Assembly: GCA_014529385.2 (NCBI GenBank)
Contig: CM043971.1
Location: 55,103,209 to 55,167,208 of the forward strand
Source: Adiantum capillus-veneris
Lineage: Eukaryota; Streptophyta; Polypodiopsida; Polypodiales; Pteridaceae
Reading direction: 5' to 3'
DNA: 64,000 nucleotides
How positions within the stretch are numbered: position 1 is the stretch's first letter; each line of letters starts with the position of its first letter. The notes beneath the pieces were generated by a model, which was given only the letters and a program-made list of their open reading frames with translations, had not been told where the DNA came from and did no database searches. Of the stretch, positions 22,193 through 32,060 are shown piece by piece. A program made the translations under genes and the position numbers.

Positions 22193-22825
22193 GGTAGGAG
22201 TGGATGACTCTAGGTACTAGCCATATATGTACACACAGATAGATGTTGGTTAGTGTGCTAATATTATAAGGGTCATGTCAAAATGTCGTGTCCTTGTGCA
22301 TAATGTGTTATTATGATTTTTGGGTCATGTACTAGAATTTATAGGTTTTCGGATTTGTGTTTGGTGGCTCTTACTCTTTTACTTTTTGATTTTTGTTTTC
22401 TTGCTTGAGTATAGGGCTATATATTGAGAAGTCAGGGAGGAAGGTTAAGAGGGGAGCAAGTGAATGATGGATGTTAGCAAACACTCCCCCCTTCCTTGGG
22501 TAGATCATACCTTTTTGAACAATGTCATCACCTTTTGAAACCAATTGTTCCAAGCTGTTATGGGTGAAGAATTTGACCAATAGTTTTCGACCGCCGTAAG
22601 TGTTTCATCTAGTTGCAAGGGTGGTAAGATACTCTCCCATGATTTTACTTGCAACGTTGTTGTAGGTGGTGAACTTACAATGTGAGGTGCAAATTCTTTC
22701 TTGTTTGTATGGATATTTACAATGATAGGTAGAAGTTGTGAATAAGCTTGTGTTTCTGTTCAAGTGCTACATGAAGAGCAAGAAGCTTCATTTGTTTTCT
22801 CTATGTTTGAGCCGAGCAAAACAAG
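22193..22825 (-). other. Degenerate end of the A' tail and spacer
   Basis: A minus-strand segment at 22580-22371 resembles the end of the copy 1 tail (2540-2620). A polypurine tract (AAGGAAGGGGGGAG, minus) lies at about 22484-22500. Coding is interrupted by stops. Confidence 0.5.
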
Positions 22826-23215
22826 TCATTCTTGCTTGGGTACCCAAACTAGCTCCGGATCAGGTGTATAGTATTCTGTGATCTTTCCCTTCCCACGATC
22901 TTCAATCGGCTTTATCGTTACTGGATTTGACTCACATGGGTCTATATGTGATAGGTAAGAACACAATTTACGTTTAGGAACCCATATTTGATCATTCCCT
23001 TCATAGTAGCATTGGGTTTCCATTAGTTGTTTATGAATCCAATGCAACTTTTTCTTACATTTCTTGGAGTGAGTGGGGCGTCTCTTACAAGGCTTCTTCT
23101 TTTTAGCGTCAAAAATGGTCGCTAAAGAAGCTTTAGGGACCCATTTGTATGATTTTTTTGTTATATTATGATGAGTCTTGTGTGTCTCATGTTTTGTTTC
23201 AGCTACAGAAGTTGA
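22826..23215 (-). CDS. W-x-P-K basic tail of the A' Pol
   Basis: The C-terminal tail carries YKWVPKAS, QIWVPKRK and LVWVPKQE, with a degenerate WIHKQL, spaced roughly 30-50 residues apart among Lys/Arg/Cys-rich sequence. It corresponds to residues ~680-770 of the copy 1 frame and to the end of the D Pol. Repeated Trp-x-Pro-Lys in a basic context suggests nucleic-acid or protein binding, but that is inference. Confidence 0.6.
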   Translation of the reverse strand, partial: STSVAETKHETHKTHHNITKKSYKWVPKASLATIFDAKKKKPCKRRPTHSKKCKKKLHWIHKQLMETQCYYEGNDQIWVPKRKLCSYLSHIDPCESNPVTIKPIEDRGKGKITEYYTPDPELVWVPKQE

Positions 23216-23339
23216 AGCTCTAGAGGGTTGGGCTATAGGTACAGATGGTTCAACCTCTTGGACATGTAATGTTGCGGGTTGTATTTCCTCACGAGGTGAT
23301 ATCTCAGGGACTATCGCTTGAGTGGCACGGCTAAGAGTT

Positions 23340-23680
23340 GGTTTCTGTGTTGTGACACTCCCAGTCCCCCAATCAATAGTGAATTTGGTCACTATCATCC
23401 ACGTGTGTTCTAGGTTTATATTGCCTTCCATAGTTCTAGCAGGCATGACCAAAAAGTCTTGAGCTATGACCCCGTTGTCATAACTGACAAAAGTGTATCA
23501 GGTTCCAAAAATCGTACTTTTTTCTTGTTGATACCCTTGACTTGGATGGTACTCTCAGATAGAGATGGCTTTCCTACTTGACACCACATCCATAGCAGAT
23601 TGTATTTAGCACATGTGTTCAATAAGGCGTTATATAGCACTTTCACATAGGCGCTATTTAACTCAATAGGGTATCATAGA
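23340..23680 (-). pseudogene. Post-integrase protease-like domain of A' with lost active site
   Basis: The segment downstream of the A' integrase aligns with the second protease of element D. A-L-L-N-T-C-A-K-Y-N-L-L faces A-L-L-D-S-G-A-Q-T-N-L-L, and later F-T-I-D-W faces A-M-I-D-W. The catalytic Asp-Ser-Gly is Asn-Thr-Cys (minus codons at 23611-23619). A stop near 23464 splits it. It is either a decayed second protease or a pseudo-enzyme kept for binding. Homology is judged by eye. Confidence 0.6.
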
Positions 23681-23751
23681 GGTGTGTTAGATTCCAACCA
23701 ATCATCCTCTGTTTCAACTTGAAATGCATGTGTAACTCCAAGGTTGGCCTC

Positions 23752-24990
23752 TCATTGGCATCTAATACGTTGTTGTCGCTCCTTAGCCTTAGCTTGAGCT
23801 TGTATCTTTTTCAATTTTGCTTGTTCCTTGGCTGCCCTTTTTTGATGGATGGCACATAGCTCCTCTTGGCTTAAAGGATCATAGTATCTTTTAAATTTAC
23901 TCCCATTGAGGAATCCAATGGTTTCAACTCGATCAAGAGTTTCCACATGAATGATACCTTGTGGGGTAATTTTGCATACTCTATATGGTCCTTTTCCCGT
24001 ATATTTTAACTTTTTCTTCTCGTTACATACTCCATACATAAGGACTTTATCCCCAACCTTGATATCTTTGTTCTTTAGATGATGATCCATTTCTTTCTCC
24101 TATATTTCTTTACAAGTGTATTTTGCACAGCCAATTGTCTTTCTTTGTCTAACCTCTCAAGGATATATAAACGCTCAACTAAAGGGTTACCATCCCAACC
24201 TTCATGTGAAACTACCCGTAGACTAGGAATTACAAACTCCCATGGCATAACTGCTTCTTGGCCTTCTACCATTTTGAATGGTGTACAATTAATAGCCACT
24301 TTGTAAGTAGTACGATAAGCCCATAGAGCTGATGTCAGCTTCAAATCCCAATCTGTGTGATGAGCTTCCACTATTTTGGTCAAGATAGAAATTAAGGTCT
24401 TGTTGGTACTCTCAGCTTGGCCATTTGCTTGTGGGTAATAAGGTGTAGACTTATGGTGGGCTATCATGAAGTTTGTCGTGAGTTCCTTTATCACTCGATT
24501 TATAAAATGAGTACCATTGTCACTCACAATTTCAAAGGGACAACCAAATCACGTAATAATGTTCTTAAAGAGAAACTTGGCGATTGACCTTGCATTAGCA
24601 TTGCATGTCGCCTTGGCTTCCACCCACTTTGTTACATAGTCAGTGGAAACAATAATATATTGAGATTGAGTGTTACGAGCTGCCGAACTAATTGGGCCTA
24701 CAAAGTCAAAACCCCATTTTTCAAATGATTGAGTCACTTAAATAGGATGTAAGTGCATCTTATCCTTTTGTTGTGTGATCTTGTAACATTGGCATTCATC
24801 ACACCCTTTTGCAAAAAGTGATGCATCTTTGAATAAGGTAGGCCACCAATAGCTTGATTGCAACACCTTTCTAGCAATTAGTTCCCCTTAGAAATGTCCT
24901 TCGGCTATATCGATGTGGGCATCTTGCAATATGTATAGCACAACTTCTAAGAATAGCATCCTTCCCTAGCTTGTAGAGAGTTCCTGCAAT
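23752..24990 (-). pseudogene. Integrase of A'
   Basis: In minus orientation: an HHCC finger (DAHIDIAEGHF ... KGCDECQ, about 24985-24785, with stops), then the catalytic core. Asp lies in WGFDFVGP (~24710), Asp in VSDNGTHF (24527-24500) and Glu in GQAESTNK (~24410). The C-terminus has VGDKVLMY and a GKGPYRV motif (the GPY/F module) at about 24045-23980. A frameshift or stop near 24549 separates the first Asp from the rest. The end is Lys/Ala/Gln-rich, like D. All three catalytic acids are present. Confidence 0.85.
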
Positions 24991-25013
24991 TAGAGAATAA
25001 GATTCACATTCCT

Positions 25014-25280
25014 TTAAATTTTTTGAGCTATATCCTTATTAAGCTCTTTGAGTGGAAAAACATTAACTAAAAAGTTCACAATTTTCTCACTCCATCCAGG
25101 CATGGTCTTGACTAGGAACAGGAAAGTATCGGGCAATTTGTCATCAATTCTAGTAGGGGCTTCACCATTGGGTATGTGAGACAAATGATCCACCATGACA
25201 TGTCTTTTACCAGGTCTCACCACAACGGTAAAATCAAACTCAAGAGGAATTAACAAAATTTTTCCGTGGAACAAGGTTTA
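25014..25280 (-). pseudogene. RNase H C-terminal remnant of A'
   Basis: Contains LVNKPCS, LEFDFTVVVRPGK and MVDHLSHIPNGE, matching the last third of the D RNase H. The catalytic Asp and Glu of the N-terminal two thirds are missing: the preceding RT reading is joined directly to this piece near 25285. Confidence 0.8.
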
Positions 25281-25925
25281 TTTACTAGATACATGAAATG
25301 CGAACACTCCAAATTCAATTATAAAAGCAGTTTTAGCTTGGTCCTCTAGTACAATTGTGATTTGATTGTAGCCAGAGTACCCATCTAAAAAGCAATAAGC
25401 TTCCCTCTCTGCAACTCTTTCAAGCACATGTTTCGAATATGGCAAGGGGTAATGGTCTCTCCTAGTGGCGGGATTTTCCTTCTTGAGATCCACGCACACT
25501 CTGAGTTTTCCATTCTTTTTTGGCATAATAACTATTGGAGACAACCATTCTGAATGCTCAATAGGGTATATGAATCCGCATTTGACAAGCTTTTCAATCT
25601 CTTCTTGAACAATCTTTGCATACTCAGGATTCATTGGGTAGGGTCGTTGTTGGATTGGCTTAGCCATGCTATTCATGGGGATTGTGTGCTGCACCACGGA
25701 AGGTGGAACACCTTTCATATCATGATTTGTCTAAGAAAATATATCCTTGAATTCCTTGAGAAGCTCCTTAAGTACATATTCCTCAGTCTCTGTCAGATAT
25801 TGGGCGATGAAAATAGGTTTGGACTCCTCACTTGGATCTGCTAACTTTATTTCCTTAACTATCACTGGACCATCATAGACTCCATTATTTCCATTGATAG
25901 GTGTTATCTGGGCCTTTGTATACAC
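25278..25925 (-). pseudogene. Reverse transcriptase N-terminal half of A'
   Basis: Fingers and palm motifs are visible in order: YPMNPEYAKIVQEEIEKL, LSPIVIMPKKNGKLRVCVDL, DHYPLPYSKHVLERV, FLDGYSGYNQI and KTAFIIEFGVFAF. The reading stops before PFGL and the catalytic Met-Asp-Asp, lost in a deletion of about 0.75 kb relative to D. A stop lies between 25731 and 25718. The FLDGYSGYNQ form places it with the plant non-chromovirus (Athila/Tat-like) clade. Confidence 0.88.
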
Positions 25926-26022
25926 AACCTTACATTCCTTGGTGGTGTAGGATTTGAAATTCTCAGGTGCAGGATGTAAGTTTGTGGGCTAGCTCTTGAT
26001 TTTGTTGTTGTTGAGCTAGCTC

Positions 26023-26664
26023 TCAATTTTGTCGTCTCCTTACAGTACGGCTCAACTTTGGCTTCTGTGTAGCTTTTAGTTGTGCGCTGTCAATGGGTTG
26101 TGGGCTACACCACATGATGCTTTGAAGGTATTCACCCCAATTATCTACCAACTTTCGATGAGCATCACATGCCCCCACATAGTTAAGCCAGTTTACGGTA
26201 GATTTCTTTACATTTATCCTAGCACGCACATTTGCTCAATATCATTGCCTCTTATATCTCTTACTTCTCTTGTCTAATTTTCAATTACAACCTTCCTCGA
26301 GTGAAGAGTCACTAGATGAATTGCTACTTGTGTCTTCTCCTCTCCCGGATAGATTATCATCTAGGGTACCATTGGGCCGTGAATGGTTTGTCCCCACATT
26401 TGCACCAAGATTTAATTCAGATTCTTTGTCCTCACAGTCAATTTCAACTGATGATTTTGTCTCCGAATCGTGTGGGCTATAGCCTTTTGAGATGCCACTG
26501 GTTCCGATGTCAGTCAAGACTTCATTTGGTAGGTCATCAGAAGCTTTTTGCATTGCTTCTATCATATTTAAATGTACGAGTGGTGGCATTTCATCCCCCC
26601 CAGGTGTTACCCAGGTCGTCCCCCTATTTCCCAAGTGTCTATGGTTGTTGCTAGGTGGACCCAA
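26023..26664 (-). pseudogene. Protease-RT spacer of A'
   Basis: The first half (26664-26281) aligns with the copy 1 spacer (NRGTTWVTPGGDE, LNMIEAMQKASD), then continues into acidic Ser-rich sequence absent from copy 1 because of its deletion. The second half (26229-26023) is unassigned and interrupted. Confidence 0.65.
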
Positions 26665-26844
26665 TCCACATTGTCAGACTCAGTCATCCCAGGTAGAACA
26701 TCCATATAAGGGGAATCTTCTCCAACATCAGTGTCCTTTTTACACGTGTAACAATACTGCAATGGGGCCTAGTGAGTTGTGGTGTCAGATCTATGATCAA
26801 TTATAAATCTATTTCCTAGAGGATGTGCTCAACCAATTACAAGA

Positions 26845-27140
26845 TCAACTCGAATGCAAGTAGACATGGTTTTTAGACCATTCATGCACCATTTTTGCTC
26901 CCCTCATGAAAGGACGTCCTAAGATCATCTCAGATGACACAGTGTGCTTGGAAAAATCCATAACAATGAAGGTATGCCTTATTTTATGTCCAAAGACCTT
27001 CATCTTGAGATCTTCTAGCATCCCAATAGGTTTAACAATAGTCCCATTGGCCATCTTTACCACTATGTTTGTAGTCCCAAGGTGAGGTCTTCCCATAGAT
27101 TCCCAACAATTTCTAGTTACAATGCTAACCCCATCGCCAC
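26845..27140 (-). pseudogene. Protease C-terminal part of A', split by element C
   Basis: The protease reading resumes directly after the catalytic DGG, with GVSIVTRNCWESMG and then MILGRPFM. The N-terminal part including the active-site Asp lies 30 kb away at 57287-57521. The apparent Met further upstream in the same frame is inside the element C LTR. Confidence 0.88.
27136..27140 (+). repeat. Target site duplication of element C, left
   Basis: GCCAC, repeated at 57282-57286. It lies in the protease active-site codons of A'. Confidence 0.95.
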
Positions 27141-27647
27141 TGTAGACGGTTGAGACAGTTTCACTAAGTGGGAACATTCTCTTATGAGACGGGCAATGAA
27201 TTCGTCACTAATTACTATGGTAAGTACCATGGTAAACCCAATGTATATAAATAGGGCCCATTACATTGTAAACGGGTTGGCATTTGGGTTAGCATAATCT
27301 TGAGCATAGTCGGATTAGCATTTTGGCGGCATTTGTACTTGAGTTGTCAATCATTGGCAGTTGTTGTCGGCTGTACTCTATATGTAAATCACATCATACT
27401 CACTGTAATCTCTCATCTGTCATTCCAATCACGGCAGATATTCCAGTCACACTTACTCTGTATTCAGTACTCTGAATTTGAATCTGAATATTATTCTCAG
27501 TACATAGTGTGATTCTCATTCCAGTAGATAAATTCCAGTCCAGTTTCTGATTCTTTGTTCAGTTGACTGTCTAAACTAATACATCATCAGTAGCCAAAAT
27601 CTTCTAACACTGGAATTAGCTATCTCAAGAGATCAGCTCCAATTCCA
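27141..27647 (+). repeat. 5' LTR of element C
   Basis: Starts TGTAGACGG, ends CCAATTCCA. TATATAAATA lies at 27244-27253. Confidence 0.95.
27244..27253 (+). promoter_or_regulatory. TATA box in the element C 5' LTR
   Basis: TATATAAATA about 100 bp into the LTR, repeated in the 3' LTR at 56883-56892. Confidence 0.65.
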
Positions 27648-27650
27648 TTT

Positions 27651-27668
27651 TGGCGATCACGGTGGCTC
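27651..27668 (+). promoter_or_regulatory. Primer binding site candidate of element C
   Basis: TGGCGATCACGGTGGCTC starts three bases after the LTR. The TGGCG start is typical of plant PBSs, but I cannot assign the tRNA. Confidence 0.5.
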
Positions 27669-27720
27669 AAGCCGAAGCTCGTTTACTAAAGACTTTTCTC
27701 CCAGTTGGAAGTTTTCAGCA

Positions 27721-28683
27721 ATGGCACCCAAACCCTGTCGTGGCCGGAAGTCCACCATCCGTGTTGATCCTATTCCTGAGGAATTGCGAAGAGAGTCTGA
27801 CCCTAAGCAAGAGAAGGTGACTGACACTGAGGCTCAGGAGGAGCATAGTCAGGCTGATGAGACACAAGACTCACAACAGTCTAGTCATTCTCGATGCAGA
27901 CGGGCAGAAAGAGAAGCACGGAAAGCCAAGAGTTCTCGGTCCCGACAGGGGGATGAGGGTACCAAGGGAAGTAAAGGCAGTCACCGCACTTCTAGCCGAC
28001 AGGCCAAAGAGAAGACTAACACAGAGACAAAAACAGGCATTGATTGGGATGCAGACACTGACAATTGCAAGAAGACTTCCAAGCACCGTTCTGAATCTAA
28101 GAAGAGAAGCGGCAGAATCAGTGGTAATCGGAATGATTACTCATCCTTTGTGAAAATTTCTTTTCCAATATTCAAGGGAGGTAAGAAGGATGATCCAAAC
28201 GTTCACATACAGGCTTTTGAGCAGTATGCTGAACTGAAAAATATTGATGAAGATGATTGGAGGGAATACTTTCTGTAAAACTTGAAAGAGGCAGCGAGAA
28301 AGTGGTATTACCATTACCCCGCCTGTCAGCTCAGATCTTACAACAAATTTCTTAAAGCCTTCAGACTGGAGTATTCCGACAATAGAGGTGATGAAGATAT
28401 CCTCTGTGAACTGGATAAGATCAAGTAGCGGAATCTATCAGTCCGAAGTTATGTGGAAAAAATCAAGGAGCTAACCAAGCAGTTACAGGAACTTCCATCT
28501 GAAAGGAGGTTGAGGACATGGTTTCTGAATGGTTTCAGAAGAAAAAATCTTAGGGAGCAGAAGGTACCAGCTCCTACCAAGAAATTCAATGATTTGGTAC
28601 AACGAGCACTGAAGCTGGAACAGCAGGCCAAGAAGGAAAAGAGTCACAAAAAGAGAAGTTCCAGTAGCAGTAGCTCTGCTTAA
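27721..28683 (+). pseudogene. gag: gag of element C (matrix/capsid part)
   Basis: Begins MAPKPCRGRKS at 27721, 73 bp after the LTR. A highly charged N-terminal region (residues 20-130) precedes the gag core (VKISFPIFKGGKKDDPN ... AARKWYYHYP ... VRSYVEKIKEL). In-frame stops at 28276-28278 and 28426-28428 interrupt one otherwise consistent frame; a further indel lies near 28681. Confidence 0.8.
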
Positions 28684-28788
28684 TGAGAGTTCTGATTCCA
28701 GTGAGGTGTCCAGAAGCTCTGAAAGCAGCTCTAATGAACGGTCCAAGAGAAGTCAAAGAAGGGATCTTGGACCAAGAAGATTGAAGAA

Positions 28789-29898
28789 ATGGCTAGACAG
28801 ATTGCCGAGACTAGCCACACTAGACAGCTAGTTTGGAAGATGGAGACTTGGTGTTCGAAATGCAAATCCAAGGACCATATTTCCAACGAGTGCCCACAAT
28901 GTACTTACTGTAAGGCTTTTGGTCATTTATGGAACAATTGTGGTATTAGGATTCATCACTTTAAGAAGGGCAAAGACCTGTCAGTGGTAGCCTATACTGA
29001 ACCAGTGAAAGTAGAACCTGCCAAAGTATCTCAAGAGGAGAGACCGGGTACCTTGACCAGTGGTACTGGTCAAGGACGTGGCCGATTCCAAATGGGTATG
29101 GGCTGAGGCAGAGGGCGTGGCAACTTCCAAAGTCGGAGTATGAATTGCTACACTTGTGGGAAGTACGGCTATTTCGCAACCCAATGCCCAGATACACCTG
29201 CAACTACTGCTACTGAGGCTAAGGCACTAGAGCCAGTCCCAGTACGGGTAGTCATAAGAAGTAAGGACATAGTAATTGAAGAAATTCCAGATACTTCAGA
29301 GACACCAGTCACTACTAACAGCAGCAAGTGGACTCAACAAAGAGTAATTTGGAAGGCCAAGGGTAAAGAGAAGGTGGTAGATGAATGGCAAGAGCAGAGA
29401 GAATTAGCGGCTAAAATCATGGAGGATTTAGCCAAGAAGCTGCCGCAGCCAGAAAGTTCTAAATATTGAGTCATTCAGAAGATACCAGCCCAATCAACTG
29501 AGAAAAATCAGTTAATACCAGGCATACCTGAGACCTTGTTGGCTGCGGTACAAGGAATGGCTGATGAACTGAGAGTTGATGGAAGGATACGAAGCACTGC
29601 AAGAGAGGAATGGCAGTGTGAAGATACAACTAGTTCTTCGAGCTCTGACAACCAGTCTGACCAAGAGAAAGAGGAAATCCAGAAGTTGACTGTAGAGCTG
29701 GAGGATATCAGAAAAACCTTGCCTGAAATGGCAAACTTCATCAGACCGCGCAGGAAAGCTGAGGCGGAGGCCAGAACAGTGGACCTGACGGCCGTCCGAA
29801 TGATGAAGTTCCGCTCATTCAGGTGGACTACAAGGTTAGGAAGCAATGGGAGCCTCTTTCAAGTGTTATCTTGGATGGAGGAGCAGGAGTCAATATAA
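28789..29898 (+). pseudogene. Nucleocapsid and Gag-protease linker of element C
   Basis: Two standard C-x2-C-x4-H-x4-C knuckles stand back to back at 28852-28941. After a stop at 29104-29106, a third lies at 29146-29187 in which the His is Tyr. A Gln/Glu-rich linker follows, with another stop at 29467. The frame is otherwise continuous with gag. The knuckle spacing differs from families A and D. Confidence 0.75.
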
Positions 29899-30485
29899 TG
29901 GGAGTTCATCTCCAACAGAGAATGGGAATCACGAATCTAAAGCCAGCACCATTTAAAGTGCGAATGGCAGATCACAGAGTGGTACAAGCTACATGCATGA
30001 TTGAAAATATGCAGATAAGAGTAGGCAAGGAAAAATTTAAAACCAGCTTCTTAGTTCTGGATGTGCAAGGGGCATATGTGATGCTGCTAGGGCACCCATG
30101 GTTGAGAACGGCACATGCTCTTCATGACTATGCAAATCAAACCTTAACCATAGAAGGGGCCAGCGGCAAAATTCAGATCCAGACGAACAATACTAGGAGC
30201 TGGAAAAAAGAGCTGAGGCCGAAGGAGTTATGCCAGAAGTACGGGGCCAAGAAGATCGAACGAATGTTAGTAGCCCTGAACGTATTTCCTTTAGCAGAGA
30301 TTGACTTGAATGCAGTTTTACTGAATAAAGAGCAGGTCGACAGGAAGAAAAAGCAATTCCCAAATCAATTTACTGAAATCAGCACAGGGGAAAGATCAGT
30401 TCAGTTAACTAGGAGGTTGGTGGAATCAGCTGATACTGGTATGGTAGAGGAGCCAGTACATTCTGAAGAATACACAGTGGATTAG
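29823..30485 (+). CDS. Protease of element C
   Basis: The active site VILDGGAGVNI has Asp at 29874-29876; the hydrophobic flap region and LLGHPWLR follow at ~30088. The DGGAG form matches family A. The frame continues through a stop at 30483-30485 towards RT. The ATG at 29823 follows a frameshift and is not a natural start. Confidence 0.85.
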   Translation: MDYKVRKQWEPLSSVILDGGAGVNIMGVHLQQRMGITNLKPAPFKVRMADHRVVQATCMIENMQIRVGKEKFKTSFLVLDVQGAYVMLLGHPWLRTAHALHDYANQTLTIEGASGKIQIQTNNTRSWKKELRPKELCQKYGAKKIERMLVALNVFPLAEIDLNAVLLNKEQVDRKKKQFPNQFTEISTGERSVQLTRRLVESADTGMVEEPVHSEEYTVD

Positions 30486-30566
30486 AATGCTGATTCAGAA
30501 CTAAATGGGCCATCCTGGGATTATGTTGAGGAATCAACCAAACGAAAAGGAGGCGGGTCTAATTGG

Positions 30567-31372
30567 TTGCTTCCAGACGACCAAGAAGTGGAAGAATGGA
30601 ACCTACGCTTGGAGGATAGTCCTAGGATGATCAAGGTCAACAATCATCTCAACCCGGTAATGAAGGAAAAGGCACGCACGATGTTCCAGAACTACAAAGG
30701 CGTATTTGCCTGGGAACACACAGAACTGAAGGGGGTGGATCCTGAAGTATGTCAGCACCAGATACCGTTGAAGCCAGATGCTAGGCCAGTACGACTGCAA
30801 AGATACCGAATGAACCCCAACTATGCTAAGAAGGTCAAAGAGGAGATTGATAATCTTCTCAAGGCTGGGCTCATCACAGAGGTGGCCAGTAGCGATTGGC
30901 TATTTCCCATAGTCGTAGTTCCCAAGAAAAACAGGAAAGTGAGAGTTTATGTCGACTATAGGAAACTCAACGCCCAAACTATCAAAGGTCCATTTCCATT
31001 GCCTTTTACTTACATGTTGCTTGATGAGATCGCAGGATATGAAATGTATAGCTTTATGGATGGTAACAGTGGCTATAACCAGTTATACAGATCGCTCCTG
31101 AAGATAGAGCAAAGACCACTTTCATCACCGAGTGGGGAGCTTTCATGTATCTGGTGATGCCTTTCGGCCTGTGCAATGCACCAGCTACCTTTCAGCGGTG
31201 TATGATGGAAATGTTTAATGAATTCCTTCATTGGTTCCTCACTATTTTTATGGATGATTTTACTGTATATTCGGATGAGGAACAACACCTACTATTCCTA
31301 GAAATGGTTTTCAAACGCTGCCAGGAGAAGCGGATTTGTTTGAATCCATTTAAATCCGTTTTCTTAGTCTAG
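30567..31372 (+). pseudogene. Reverse transcriptase of element C
   Basis: The first frame carries ELKGVDPEVCQHQIPL, PIVVVPKKNRKVRVYVDYRK and FMDGNSGYNQL. A frameshift near 31090 moves the rest to another frame with MPFGLCNAPATFQRCM and the catalytic F-M-D-D at about 31248-31259. A stop at 31370-31372 falls in the thumb. FLDGYSGYNQ-like motifs and PFGLCNAP place it in the Athila/Tat-like clade. Confidence 0.88.
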
Positions 31373-31393
31373 AAGGGACAGCTACTGGGACAT

Positions 31394-32060
31394 GTGGTTT
31401 CCCGAAATGGAATAGAAATGGCCAATGATAAAATACAGTGTGTTCAGCAAGCTAAAGCACCGAGAAATGCCTCAGAGTTGAGCTCTTTCTTGGGATATGT
31501 TAACTTCTATAGAAGGTTTGTACATAAGTTTGCTTCTCAAGCAGTACCATTATACGAACTCACAAAGAAGACCAGTAAGTTCAATTGGATTGTTGAATTT
31601 GAGGAGAGCTTCCAAAATATGAAAAAGGCCATTATCAGTAAACCAGTCCTTAGGCAACCAAACTAGGATGTTATTTTCCATGTACATGTGGACGCTTCGG
31701 GATTGGCAATGGGGGCGATATTGGCTCAACCAGATGGAAGGACTGATTATCCTGTTTATTTTGCCAGTTCGCAGATTCAGTCAGGCTAAACAAGGATATA
31801 CAACTACTGAGCGAGAAGCCCTTGGAATGGTTTTCAGTGCTACAAAGTTCAGGCAATACTTGTTAGGGAAGTTGTTCCATTTTTATGTGGACCATCAGGC
31901 TCTACTGTTTTTGATTAATAAAGTCATTATTCAAGGCAGGCTGATACGATGGATGATGTTCCTAATGGAGTTTGAATTCAAAAATTTTCATAAGCCTGGC
32001 AAGAATCACTGTGGAGTTGATTTTCTGTCAAGGAGTACGGAAGGTTATTCAGAATTACCC
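31394..32060 (+). pseudogene. RNase H of element C
   Basis: The connection domain has FLGYVNFYRRF. RNase H shows Asp in HVDASGLA, Glu in TEREALGM, Asp in VDHQALL and Asp in VDFLSR. A stop at 31664-31666 and a frameshift near 31780 split it. Confidence 0.85.
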
